A DNA stretch of 64,000 nt from Cardiocondyla obscurior (lineage: Eukaryota; Arthropoda; Insecta; Hymenoptera; Formicidae). A program made the translations under genes and the position numbers. The notes under the pieces were generated by a model. It was given only the letters and a program-made list of their open reading frames with translations, had not been told where the DNA came from and made no database searches. The stretch is taken from the NCBI RefSeq assembly GCF_019399895.1, contig NC_091874.1:5458501-5522500 (forward strand). Direction: 5' to 3'. The stretch's first letter is position 1. Each line of letters opens with the position of its first letter. Below, piece by piece: positions 12,663-25,900 of the stretch.

Positions 12663-15600
12663 ATCGGAGGTCGAGCGAACACACGTTTAACACGTAACAG
12701 TTTTATGCGCTGATGCGTGATGCATTTACGCTCGGTATCAATAAATTAATTTTATTACTTTTTTTTTCTTTTATTATACGTGACAGACCAATGCACGATA
12801 TTAATCACGATGATTTCAATTAAATTTTACACGGTATGTTATTTTATTATTTTGGGTAAATTGAAATAATAATTACGATTTATGTTCGCGGCGATTTACA
12901 ACTATTTAGTTTTATTATAATCGTTCGGGTCAACAATTATAGACTTTAAAAATTAAATTGGCCGCAATTTGTTATTCATGACGGTAGTTAATTATTAAAA
13001 TTGCATGGACTACTTATTTTTTTTTCTTTCAAAATTGCAGGAAAGTTGAAATAAGCTTCGCGCGACACGTGTATATTTATGTGGAGATTGTTTTATGTGT
13101 ATTTTTACACTACCATCGATTAATCTAAATTAATTTAAATTCGTTACACAGTAAATCAATAGTGCATGTGCGTACTGGTATGCAACTGTTTGCGATGAAT
13201 AATGAAGCTAAACGAAAAACGAGTGTCCACTCGACCTCGACAGGAGAGGTACCATTGTCGTGCATATTGCATTTCAAAGTAGGACGGTATATTCGATGCG
13301 GGCGGTACACCTCGCGCCGCGGCATCGCTTCAAAAGTTACGGAAAAATGTGAAGCAGCTCAATCGGTGGCAATTTTAAGGAAGCTCGTGAATCTTAAAAC
13401 AGATTTTGTAAAACAAGTTGCGATCAATAATTAATTTTATGCAGGTAAAATCCAACGTGTACTTTAATAATTTAATCTCAACCATAAAAAGATGTGACGT
13501 ATGAAAAAAAGATTGATTACGTTAAAATAAAATATATCTAAAATCACTTATTAAATTTTTATAAAAAGTAATCGACGAAATAAAAATTGTTTGACATATT
13601 TTTATAGTAAATATATTAATTTAAAAAATTCTTTTTACGTATAAATACTATTTTAATAGATATTTCTACTTAACAAGTCGATTCGTACTTATTGAAACTA
13701 GCGTGCAAGAATAGCAATATATCGAGTTTTATCAATGATCTCACGAGACTAACGCGAAATACTTTGATAGTTATAAATATTTTTATTAGTGCAATAAATA
13801 CGATAGCGGAGGATGAAAGTTTATGATGATGTAGTAATATGGGCGAAATGTATTAAAGAATTTCTATCTCAAAGATTTTGACGATTCACGTGCTTCCTCG
13901 GTCCTTTGCCGAGCACCTAGTGGCCGTTGAATAAAACATGTGCCGAACGTTCTGCTACCACGGGCAATAACATTATTTATTGCGCGATAAATCGTGCCGG
14001 GAGAATTTTTATCATGATAATTGAGACATTTCCGGCTCTTACGAGCGAAGCGTTTGGCACACAGAATCGGTCCTATAACGGCGAGTTAAAGGCGCGAAAC
14101 TGTGCGCCTTCTCTTATAATTACGTACTCAACCCTCAACATTTCCCACTGACAATGCCTGCACATATTTGCGTAACTTTTGCCGCTCTTGTCGCCTAACG
14201 AACGAGAGCTAACTTTACGCGAGCCTCTTCGCCTGATTGCCATGGAATTTGTAATTGGACCTACATTATTTCGCAATTAACACTCTAAAGCTTTCTTCCA
14301 TTTATAATCTCGGTCTTGCAAACAAATCAAGATATACATTTAATTGAAGTTTATTATATTATATATTTTTAGTGAATCGTCTCGTATTGTAAAAATGCGA
14401 TTATCTTGTTGATTAAAGTGTCGAAAAATGACGTTGTTCCATTACAAATCCTATGTTGGCTCACGCTCGTGTCGGGCATGCGAGCGATGTAGTCATCCCA
14501 TAGATTATTATTCATATCGCATGAAACATGGGCGCTGCGGCGAAACGTTTGCGTGAATGAGTCCCGGCGAATGGGGCACCACGAGAGAGTCGCGAAGGAA
14601 TGTTATATGCTGAACAGCCTCGATTCTCATATCGAAGAAATAATTGATTGCGTATTTGTTACGGAATACGAACCGAGGAAACACTCAGTTGTAGGCAATC
14701 TCTACCAAAAGCTATTTTCAGCTATTACTCAACGTTAAGCAAAAGTTCTCGTCTATTTGCCAGAATGTTACACGGTAGACTTGCACGCAAATAATGATTC
14801 GAATTAATTATCCGTAAATTTATCTAATAAATTTATCCAGTGAATATTTAACAATTAACAATACATACAGCATTGTTGTTCAAGATTAATATTCCGTTTG
14901 TATTCAAATTCGTAACACAATTTTATATAAATTTGAGAGTAAGAAAAATTTCCTACTTCTCTATGGCTTCCTATTCTATCGCTTGCAATCCACTTTTCTT
15001 AATGTGCATATTTTAGCGACTTGTGCTGCATTCTTTTCTTATTCATCTTTTACTTTTATGTAACACAACAAAGTGTTTTTACGAAGAGTAACGATTGATA
15101 ACTTAAACGATAATAATACCTATTCTCAACGTGACAATTTTATTAAATTTTGAACAGCATATTATTTTGATGCTTATTCGTGCAAAATAAATTGAAATCG
15201 GCAGGCTCTAATTTCAATCAAAACAAAAAAAAATGGTAATTTATTTCTAATACCAGTTAAAAATTTAATCGATTTTACCAAAATATTCGTTATCAAATAA
15301 TAGAAAAAACTATATCTTGCTATACATATATACTTATACGTATATACACCGAAGCAATCGATGCTAAACTTAATATTCGATGAGCATTTCTATTTTTTGA
15401 AACACAGATAATAGCTTTCGCGTTTTTACGCTTTTACGTAACAAAGAAAAAAAAATTTGCAGGCAAGATCTCTATTAATAAAATAGTTTACACATTTTAT
15501 ATCGATTTTATACTATTAATAATTCTCGTAAAAGCCTGCGCCTTCTGTTCGAGGTGAACGCATCGTTGATATTAAATCTACATACCATATATATACATAT

Positions 15601-18498
15601 ATAGTTCGTGAATATTAAGTACCATCGATATGAAGCGGAAAGTAAACGTTGTTCGTATCTACTCACGGAATATTTTAAATATTGTAGGCGTCGAAAAGCG
15701 CGTTTACGTCCAATATATTGCCAGTAAAAAAAAAATTTAGTTACTCATTGTATAGAATTAAAAAAATGCCGTTTGCTTAAACAATCAAATTTCAATAAGT
15801 ACGTAATTCACCTTTTCAAGATTTCTGATATACATATAAAATTTTAAAGGGCTTTCAAATAAATCTAATTTAATAAAAACAATTTTTAGTTTAATAATAA
15901 TTTAGTGGAAAAAAATGTTCTTTACCAACGTCGTGACAAAAAACGTTTAAATATCTATTGTACTTAGATACATGGTCCGCGCGATTCTAGTCCGATCAGT
16001 TACCCTTTCTTTACGAGTGATACAACTGTAACTCGCACATTCATTTACGTGCACGTTTTTCTGCCGGATAAAAAAGAGAAAAGAGAAACGTTCCCTGGTC
16101 CATAAACTATTCTCGCAGCAGCCACTCAACTTGGCGGCCGCAATTTATTGGAGGCGTTGTCAGAAAGCGAGTTCCGGACAGATATCTACTTAAAAAATGG
16201 ATACGAAAGCGCAACGCATTCTTTCGGAAGCGACACATCTTCCAGCGCGAACTTTTCCTGAGCGACGGTTCGCGAGTGATCTGGATAAGGTATCAACGTA
16301 CACATATATATTCTCTTGCGGTAGGAGAGATTGAAATTTTCGTACGTTGAAATTTAAGCGACGAAACTCGCTATCTCGTGTGTCCACGTTCTGGGTGAGA
16401 AACGCTTTCAAAAATTGAAACGCGGAGATACGCGGTAAATTGACGACTTGATATAAACTTGATATAAAAGAGGTCGTGTAAGTGTGTCGTGCTCGCGGGG
16501 AAAATCATTTTTCGTCGAAGAAGTCTTTGTGCGCGCGCGACGGGGTCAATAGCATTGTAAAATCGTGCAGGTGCCGGCTAGAACATTTATGAACTCATAG
16601 AACTTATATATCATCCACCTTTCCCCCGTTCTTATCGATAAAATGAAATATTGTGTAGCTGTCTTTAAGACTTTAATTGAGGGCCTCTATTACGTTGAAT
16701 TCTTAATTACGGAGATGGCAGTCATTAACTCGAGTAAAGGCTCGGCTAAATGAGCCTTTTATCACACATTTTAGAGCCTGCGCGGCAAATCAGGCTGAAT
16801 TTATCGAATGACTGATTTAATTTATTCGTCATTTGATTTTTGAGAGAGCCGGTTTCGCGCAAAAGCTATGTTAAATCCCGTCGCGAAATAAAGTTCAGTT
16901 TCGCACATATTTGCATTCGTTGCTAGTCGCCGACTCTAAAGGTTTTCCCATTCACCGTGTCCAAATATTCTCATTGGGCGTACCGTAAACTCTGCCGACA
17001 AAGAGCCGAGCAAAATGCGATATCACGAATCTTCGCGAAAGCATTGCCATGTGTTACGACCATATCATCTCCGAATTTATGCGTCAAATACCTATCTGTA
17101 TAAGTAGAAAGTATAATTTTAACATTGCTGTTATATATGCCGCTTAATAACAGACAAGCGTTTAAATTTACAGTATTTAATATTTAAACTATTCGAATCG
17201 TGGTTTTATAAAAAAAAAAAATTTATCGTGAAATATTCCATCATTCACTAAAACGATAAGGCAAATAAAAATTTGAAATTCTTTAGCAAGATTAAATGTA
17301 CTGCAGCAATAACTGTGAGATAAATGACAGTTCTCGCTACAGATATAACATTTTCCCAGCTATTAAGTCCATTTTTCTACTTGACTGTACTTAGATTCGC
17401 TTCTGTTTCACGTTTTTATTTGACGTTTCACAAAAATTAAGAGCATATAGGTTGCGTATGGCTTTTCCAATATTTCAATTTTCATAGAATCATAAACGCG
17501 GCGTGATCGATTGTGGGATCTTAAAATCGATATGGCGATTGTTTATTCGATTTTATCGCGAAAAGTTATTAACGCTATTTTCGACGCGTTTCCATCACGA
17601 AATACATAACATCATTGTTGCGTCAATAAAACTTTTACGCGGAGAGACATAATTTCCGGCGAGGCGATAAAAGCGACACGCTGTTAAGCAGCGATCGAAA
17701 CGTGAATGCATATCGCGCGTTCCCGTCCAGGAGATACATTTAGGGATCAAGTTGCGATCAGTAATTGCAGTTAATTAAAAAAGATTGGAAACTGCGTACA
17801 GGGAATGCCAAATTATTTTTGCCGCGCGCTGAAGTGGGATATCAATTGTTCGGTCACGTTCGCGTACAATCAAATTTAGTTTAAGTAAAAAATCGTTCCC
17901 GCGTCTAACACTTTCTAGCAGAGAAAACCAGAAATATATGTCGCACTTTATGACCGCTTGCAAAATTCTCGATTATTTGATCGAGAAACGGATTAACCTG
18001 TGAGATTAAATATTTCTCGTGCGAGACCAAAGTTTTTCCAGTAAAATACTGTTAAATTAGTCAGATGCCGAATGCCCCGCGCGTGATTCTTTTATGCTCT
18101 ATTCGTAATATCCTGACAGTGGAATTCTGATCAATCGACATACACTTGAAGCCTTATTATCTACGATTCCCTTTTGTAGCGAGATGCCGTTTCTCGAGGC
18201 GGAGCATCCGATTTCAATTATAATGCATTAACTGGCGTGAACTCGATTATGAAGTTGCCGAGTTATTATGCCGTGTCGAGTTAAGGGATCACGGCTGTGT
18301 AATAAAGCAGCGATAAACAACGATTAACATGCTTTACACGAAAGCGGCGAATTTACGCATACGTCTCGTGAATTCCCGCGTCGCCGGTATGATCGGGCGT
18401 TTACACAGTCAGCACTGTATACAGTAATAGTATTATATATTAGCAGATTTGTGTTAAATCAAGCGTTGGATATTGGATAAACGTCATGTTTACGTCAC

Positions 18499-19665
18499 CT
18501 CACACTCTCGCGCAGTCGACTCCAGACAGATCGGAAGAGACGCGATCTGTTTGGTAACCATTATAAATTTATTCCCGTGCATACGAGAGAAGTAGCGAAC
18601 GAAAGACTAATTAAAATACGAATCTACGTTTCAAAATGGATATTTTCGTGCTGCGCGTTCCAAGCTGCATAATAGATTTCGCGGCGTTAGGAACGCTTTA
18701 TTGCGCTAAATTATTGTCGGTTATTAAACAATACTTGCAAGTTAGATGGAGGAGGGTGGTTCTCAGCATTATAAGCACAAGCATAAATTATATCCGACAC
18801 GGATCGCCACCATTGTTGGCGTGATCGCATAGTGGTTACCGCGAGCCCGGGACAACGTTATTATATTCAGGGACCTGTGTGTGAAAGGGGTTAAACTCAC
18901 CTCGGTCAGGAATGTCCCGAGGATCCGCGACCAACGGGATTGACGGTACGTGCTGCCAGGTGCACGTAGCATGAAATGCGAGATAACATACCTACGCATC
19001 CTCCGTCGCATACGTAAGCATCGCGTTCATGAATCGTTCACCGGCGTTCACACAAAATGACTAGCTCGAAAGTGCGCGATATTTATGTTCGCTTAATATT
19101 ACTTTCAATTATTTAATCTATGAGAGAAATACGCTTGATGGTAGAATTCGCGAATTAGAAAAAACCGAAAAATTAATTAAATAACCGAATTAAGAGATCG
19201 CAGAAGTGCTTAGGGTTTATTTTACAGTTGTTCCAAAGATACCGCAACAACAATTATTTTGCCTTTTGATTTTGTAACGTTAAACAGTAGTTGAGAAAAA
19301 TTGACCACCGTCACAAAATAATATACCTTTTTTTTATCTATACCAGAAGAAATCATGCGCGCGCTACTTGCGCGCTATTTCTTAAGAGACCTTAATTACA
19401 AATTTAAAAAAAAAAGTGCGACTTACCAATCTGCATACAGCGGAGTTGTAGTATTCTGCCGGTGTCTGTAACATAAAAAGAAATATATCAATGTAGACAT
19501 TTTTTTAGTTTAAAAAATTAATTAAAAAAAAGTTAAAGTTTTTATTTAATAAATATTTTATTTAAAAAATTTATTCTCACCTAAAAGTTGCTCCGCCGAT
19601 GCAGGATGCCCTTCCCGAGCCTGCTCCTCCTCTCAGATGGAACGTGTCGAGTCAGCTGCGTCGAT
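18499..19665 (-). ncRNA. Putative spliced antisense transcript, four exon-like segments
   Basis: Read on the minus strand, four segments have exon borders in transcription order. The first is 19665-19581 (85 nt), with a long T tract and GTTACAG before it and AG then GTGAGA after it. The second is 19465-19427 (39 nt), with TTTTTATGTTACAG before it and TTG then GTAAGT after it. The third is 18952-18901 (52 nt), with CCTGGCAG before it and GAG then GTGAGT after it. The fourth is 18546-18499 (48 nt), with CCAAACAG before it and GAG then GTGACG after it. The introns would be 115, 474 and 354 nt. After a stop near the start of the first segment, one frame stays open through all four, but no ATG start is seen, and another frame also stays open from the first into the third. 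A noncoding RNA, a UTR region or part of an unrecognised protein are all possible. Evidence is splice-site pattern only. Confidence 0.35.
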
Positions 19666-21509
19666 CTGTAACAAAAAAAAATATATATAATTTAATAAAC
19701 GTCAACAATAGAATCGATTATCAGCTAATTACAATGCGCAATTTTTTACGGATAGGATTTCTATATATTGCTAGTAATTCCAATCTTGTATATCGAGCAA
19801 TCGTTCTTGTTTATTAAATGTATACCATTTTTAGCGGAGAATATTTTTATTAACTTTTGTTCGTTTGCTTTAAGAGAAAAAAATAATATCGAAATGCAGA
19901 GAAGTCTCTTGAAACAGACGACTCGATTACAAGTCGAGAGTTCAAGCATGAAACATCAAACGACCGCGTACTCCAAATATACTTTTATTCCGATTCGTGC
20001 CGTTCTGATCGTAAAGAATTTCCATATTACTAAAGCTAGTATCACTGTTATTATATTCATTTCTGAGTTTTCTTTTTCTAAAGGAGAAACAAAAAAAAAT
20101 GTACTCGACGAAAACCGTGTGTAGTGTATTAATTATAAAAATTAAGGTAGCATATCTGTCGAGCTGATATTTTCACTTTTTTTTATCTAATTTACTTTGC
20201 TATCCTTTGCCATCTTGTACATTTGCCAATTGATCGGCAAACGGAGGAAGAAAGGTAAAGGAAAACGGGAAACATTGTTTAATTAAGAACCTCCAGCGTT
20301 TTCTTTTCTTCGGAAGACAGAAACGTCGACAGTAACGCCAATTTCCTGGGAGGTTTACGTTATTTAGAGAACTTATCGGTAACCCCGAACAAAACCGCGG
20401 CTCTTTTGTAAGAACTCCTTTGAAACGAACTGAGGAGTAAGATGTATCAAATTAAATTATTGCGTTTGTGAACAAAGTATAAGAAACAGTAATTTTAAAT
20501 AAATGGATAATTAACGAAAGACTCTCGGCGTTAATAAATTATTAAGTACGTGACGCGGAAAAATGGGTTTTAAGATTTAAACGCAATTTGTCGCGCGTAA
20601 GTAATCAACAGTTATATAACATTTAATTAGCGACTCGATACAAAGTTATAAATTATATGTCCCATTTGAGAAATTAAATAAGCGTTATAACCGCGGGATC
20701 ACAGTCTAAGTCTCGCTAATGACAACGGCAATCTTAAACTAGCCCATTAAGTTCTTAAGCGATCGATACCAACGCACACTTCTCCGAGAATTAATCTCGT
20801 CGTCAGTCAACACGGCGGTAAGTGAACTGAACGCGTCATTACCCCAATAACTTTACTCTCCGTTTGCCGCATTATTGGAAAGTTTTAATATTCAGAAATA
20901 ATTTATATTTATAATGTATAAATTAACATTATGCGATAATATTCTATCTACCTTAAATTAAAGTTTAATTATAAATATTAACAATCCAATTTTGATCAAT
21001 CGAATTACTCTTTTTTTTTTTTTTTTTTGTTCCGTTAATTTTTGTTTTGTTTTATTTAATTATGTTAATTATCCGATTAAAATAATTCCGTTGCATTATA
21101 AAGTATTTCGGTTTAGAGAAACCTATTTACTGAGTTTATTCTCACAATTACTAGAAAGCAAGCAGCACGCTTATTTGTTCGTCATAACAGTATTGCAGAT
21201 GATTAAATACTTTGTGCCATTTCCCGTGACACAGCGGGAACAATTATCTCAAATGCACAAATTCGCGTTCATCCTCGTATATTGCGTAATTCGGAACAGG
21301 TCGTTTGATTCTAAAGTAATGAAGAATTCACTACTTCGATATTCGATTTTCCAGAAGAAGATAATGGTTAACATTTATCGTGATATAAAATTTATGATTG
21401 GCTCATTTCAGTTAAATTAAACTGTCAAGCCTGCAAATTGTTTATATTTTTCAGACGCGTGATCGTTGTTAATAATAACAATTAAAAATATATATAAACA
21501 ATTACTAGT

Positions 21510-22154
21510 ATGGTAATAAATTTAAATAAAATGAATAATAGCAATCTTTTTACAATCAAGACCATTCTTCCCGTGGATTATGTTATAAACGAAATGTATA
21601 TTCATAATGGAAACCAATATTGCTCCATAGCGATAATGCTTCGTGGAGACTGCAGCTACACGATGCAATTATCGACCACTCGACGAACGTGTCAGGAACG
21701 TAATGAAGGAGATCAATGGATTTTCAATTGCCAGTATGGCACGGACTCGCGCCGGAACTTCGAAATAATGCCAGCGCGTTGTATAATTGACCGACATTAT
21801 TTCCTGGTGCGAATTATAACGTGTCTCCCTACCACCGGTCCGCACGCGCTAATGAGATTCAGAGAATTAACAATCGATTTACGTGAACAAGTAGCATCAA
21901 TGTCACATTACGCGTCTACAATGACAAATCAGATCCAAAAATATGGCGGTGCAATAAATCCCGCTTCGAAATCAAAATGTGATGGTCCAATAATTAGACA
22001 TCTTATCGAGAGCGATATACGTAAGTCAGAAAAATATTATACAACGAAAAAATCTTTTTACAAGATAAAGGCAATTTATTATAAATGTTTGATAAAGACT
22101 TCTAATTGTATCGCTGTATTAATATTGAGAAAGTTGTACTGGAAACTAGAGTGA
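21510..22154 (+). CDS. Unrecognised 214-codon ORF in intron
   Basis: This is the longest open frame in the window, from a real ATG at 21510 to TGA, and it is inside an otherwise stop-rich AT-rich region. I do not recognise the protein. It has Cys residues in its first half (YCSI, GDCSYT, RRTCQER, FNCQYG) and a basic, Lys/Tyr-rich tail, with no signal peptide or membrane segment I can defend. A strong acceptor (TTATATTTTTCAG, ending 21453) lies 56 bases before the ATG, and a strong donor (ATAC then GTAAGTC) lies at 22020/22021 within the frame. It could therefore be an exon of about 567 nt that stops being coding at 22020. It could equally be a chance or decayed frame. Confidence 0.2.
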   Translation: MVINLNKMNNSNLFTIKTILPVDYVINEMYIHNGNQYCSIAIMLRGDCSYTMQLSTTRRTCQERNEGDQWIFNCQYGTDSRRNFEIMPARCIIDRHYFLVRIITCLPTTGPHALMRFRELTIDLREQVASMSHYASTMTNQIQKYGGAINPASKSKCDGPIIRHLIESDIRKSEKYYTTKKSFYKIKAIYYKCLIKTSNCIAVLILRKLYWKLE

Positions 22155-22857
22155 GCATACATCTTCATTATTACAGATATTTAATTAAAGTTGCTTATAA
22201 TGTCGTAGATTATAATTACACTGTCTACGAGCAAATACTGCTCCTGTCCGAAATGCGAAACTGGTCTCCAATGGCTTAATTATAACTAGCTTTTCGCTTA
22301 ATGAAAGAGATCTGAGTGCAGTGCGTTAAAAGTGCAATAAAAACTCCAAGACTGTCGTCTGCGCGTTTTATTCCACGTTATTAAAGTCTGTTTTTCTTCT
22401 GAAAACTACAACTGCACTAACGTTCCAAGGGAAAATCTTTTAGATCGTATTTGAATGTTATTTCCTTATCGAACTGATATACCGCGCGCGTTGTTTTCTC
22501 AATTGCCGCATCGTTATAAGATCCTCGCATAACTGAAAAGGATCCGACGTAGAAAGAATTTTTTTCAAAAAAAAATAGAGACGACAATATTAAAAAAATA
22601 TCAATTCTTATATTCAAAGTATATCTATTTTACCCTTTATTTTATTCTTTACTAAATATTTATTAAACAATAGAATAAAACAAATTTTTCGTATTCTCTT
22701 TAATTAAGATTACTTGAGAAACGTATCTAGAAAGTACAATACGTCTAAGCGCGCGCTGCACGGATCGTAATAAAAATTCCGTTGTCGTTTTTCGGGCAAT
22801 GGGATCAGCTCGTGCACGCGTGCACAACTTTTATACACGTAAAACTCGCGAACTCAC

Positions 22858-22984
22858 CCCACCCGAACAGAAAGCGAGTTGGATTTAGATTCATGAGGTC
22901 CCGGCAGGCCTCCGTGGACACGCTCAACTTGACCGGACTACCGCCGGACTTGCTCCAAGCAACCGCGTAGAATGGAGAAGCACC
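22858..22984 (-). other. Exon-like antisense segment with open frame
   Basis: On the minus strand these 127 nt sit between acceptor TAGTCTCTCCGCAG and donor GGGTGG-G then GTGAGT. One frame is open, for 42 codons plus one base, beginning GASPFYAVAWSKSGG and including EACRDLMNLNPTRFLFGW; the other two minus frames have stops. Base composition is clearly richer in GC than the flanks, and the composition reads like real protein. I do not recognise the family. A possible upstream donor at 23032 (GCG then GTAAGAG) would leave an intron of only 47 nt, short for an insect. Spliced directly to 19665 the frame stops after four codons. The + strand of the same stretch also has a long open frame, so strand is uncertain. 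Confidence 0.3.
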
Positions 22985-25900
22985 CTGCGGAGAGACTAGT
23001 CGTAAAGAATATAAGCGGGGTGGTCTCTTACCGCGGGAGGTCGATATCCCAGGGCTAGAAGCGCCAGCCACCCTTTCGGTCGAGTACGTTTTGTAACGAA
23101 CAAAAGGATTAGTTTTAGCCGTGACAAATGTCTCTTTCTAACTCTTTAAAATCTTACGACACGTCCCAGATTTTTTTCCGTATTTTAGAAAAATATATAT
23201 CGCCTTTATTTTTTCAATTTCCTCGCGGCAACAAAAGTGTCTTCTTCCCCTTTCGCAATTACGTTCGCTAAGTACCTCTGAGTTAAAAGTAAAAGCTTAC
23301 GTAATTTCACGCAAAAATATATTTTTAATTTAAATTAATGATTTTTTTTTTCTAGTTGCGATTATTATTTATATAAAATAACTAACGTTTATATATTTGC
23401 TCAGGTATCGAAATGGCCTATAAATATTTCGATATATGAATTTTTACGTCCGTTTGACGCTTCGTATCTCGACATGTTATGTGCCTTGTCGGTGATAAAT
23501 TTTTCATTCGGGCATCTACGTACAAAATCTTGCGAAATGTAAGCACTCACGTTTGCTTCACAATGAGATTCGAAAGGGAGTATCGTGCGAATGCAAGATA
23601 TATCGAAAGCACTCGCACTTTAAAAATGTTGTATGTATACATGCGGCATTAAAAGGAAGAAGCGATAAAAATTAGACAAATAAATTAATATATCATCTTA
23701 AAATCATTATATGTTTGCACCTAAATATTTCTGCAGGACGAAATTATTATCCCTAAAAATAAGAATCTAAAAAATTTTTCTTTCAAGTAATCAGAAAAAA
23801 TAATATTATATATTTTCGCTGAAATAATCTATTTCAAAAGAAGCTGAACCAAATTTTCGGCATCGCAAATGTTGTCGATTTCACGCGTCAACCGGAGCTC
23901 TTCCCGGAAGTTTCGTCAGACCGTCTTTCCGTCACATGCACTTTCGGAAGTCCTCGCGCGACTTTAGTAGAAGAAAAGTTTCGAAGAGCTAGGATCTTCC
24001 TTGACAAATTTTATATCAGCGCGCCTAGTCGAGCGGGCGTCTGGCGGAAATTTATAGCACCCGGGGGAACAGTAGCTGGAACCGAAGGAAATAATCGACC
24101 CCGTGATTTGTGGAATTTTCGCTTGATCCTCACTTTATTCGAATCTTACTTCGTTACCGTCCATTGATGACATTATTTTCATAGTGGACCACTCTCAATT
24201 CGATTGTTAACATCAGTTTGTCAATTTTAAGATTAAATTCTCAACATCTCGATATTTTAACTTAAAATATTTTTTGAAAATCAAATAAAGATATATTATT
24301 TTTTTTAATTGGATTAAAAATAATTATGGAAAATTCACTCCATTACGGTTGATCTTTATTGGATAAACTGTGAGAGTTCCTCCGCTGTTACGAAAGATTA
24401 CGAATCCATTTCGAGAAAATTCAATAACAATCACTATTTCAGAATGTCATCGTGTTGGACAAGTTAAGTAACGGACGTATATATCGATATTGTTTTAAAG
24501 TTACACGGGTTTTTCTTTTCTCAGATTCTCAAAGGTTTCACGCCGATGTCCTTTCTGTTCGTAGCAAGAAAGAGAAACGGGGAAAAGAAAAAGCGATATT
24601 CAGTAAAAGCCCGCATTGACTTTCAACGCTCGTGAACCTTCTTTCTCTTATATTCTAGCACTCTCGGAAGAAGAAATCTTGCAGTAGGGTTTATAAAAGC
24701 GCTGGATACACCGGATGTATCAAAAGTTGCATAACGATTTCTTTTGAGCTCATAGTTGATTTTCCTTTAACAAATATTTGTTCGATTCCTTTCCCGCGTT
24801 TTAACGTTAAACTTGAGACAGTCTTGTAACGAATTGCAACATCAAAGTAAGTGCTTGTAGCGTATTGGCAGAGCAAATATTCGACTCTTGATACATCGAC
24901 GTTTCGAACGTTTCATTCCTGATTGCTACAATTGCCCGACAAAGGAACGATCGCCAAGATAAACGCTTGATTTCCACGTTGAATATGAATTCGCGCGAAT
25001 TAATTCCGATTGAACATTCGGAATGTTGGAAGCCACGGGTATCCGGAGCCGGTCGTAATTTCGGATTAAACGCGGGACCACGCCGCGGGAACGGTTTCCG
25101 CGGGGAAAATAAAATTCTTTCCTGACGCTGAAAAAACGCGTAATTAAACGCAACCCGATTACAGTTGCGTAAACTTCGTCGTTTCGTTCGTACAGCCTCG
25201 CGTTAGAAATGAGATCTGCATGATTCACCAGAGGATCAGAGGCGCTTAAGAATCAAAATCCCCTTGGAATATTTTAAAGCGCGGTGCGCGCGCGATATAC
25301 GCGAGATCAATTGAGCAAAGTCTGCAAACGTAGTATCGAGTAAACGCGTACATTTCCACCAACATGGCCCCCTTCAAATATTGAGAAATTTACAAGCATA
25401 CTCAAACATCTTCGCCAGTCACGTCGGGGCTGGTCTGCCAGTGTTGTGTCAGTTAACTTTGACCACATGACCGTAACAGCGTTCCGAGATGAACGCCGTT
25501 ACTGGTAAGCAAGTATGCGCTGGTACTGATATGGCCGTACTGTTACAGTTAGTTTAGTATTTTGGAGGTCAACGAAGTTAGGCAATATGAGCTTGATTAC
25601 TCCGTTTTAATAACCGACATGATTTTCTCATTTACGTGTTGACAATTAATATGTAACAACACTAATGCGTTACTTGAATTTCATTAAAGCGTGTATTAAA
25701 ATAAATTTATTTCTAAATAATTCAGTACTTTATTAAATCTCTCGGCAAAAAGACTCCATCGCTCAAAAGATAAGTAGCACTGCTTCCGACAATTCATTTT
25801 CTTTGCACGTAATATTTAATAGTTTTTCTCAGACACGCGAGCTAATGTGAGATACACAAAGAATCGTATCACGATCGCCAGAATTCTCCTTTTTCTTCTG

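Noticed and set aside
20790..20830. Strong + strand donor GTAAGTG after ACACGGCG
   Set aside because: No convincing exon body or acceptor precedes it. Isolated strong donors occur every few kilobases here.
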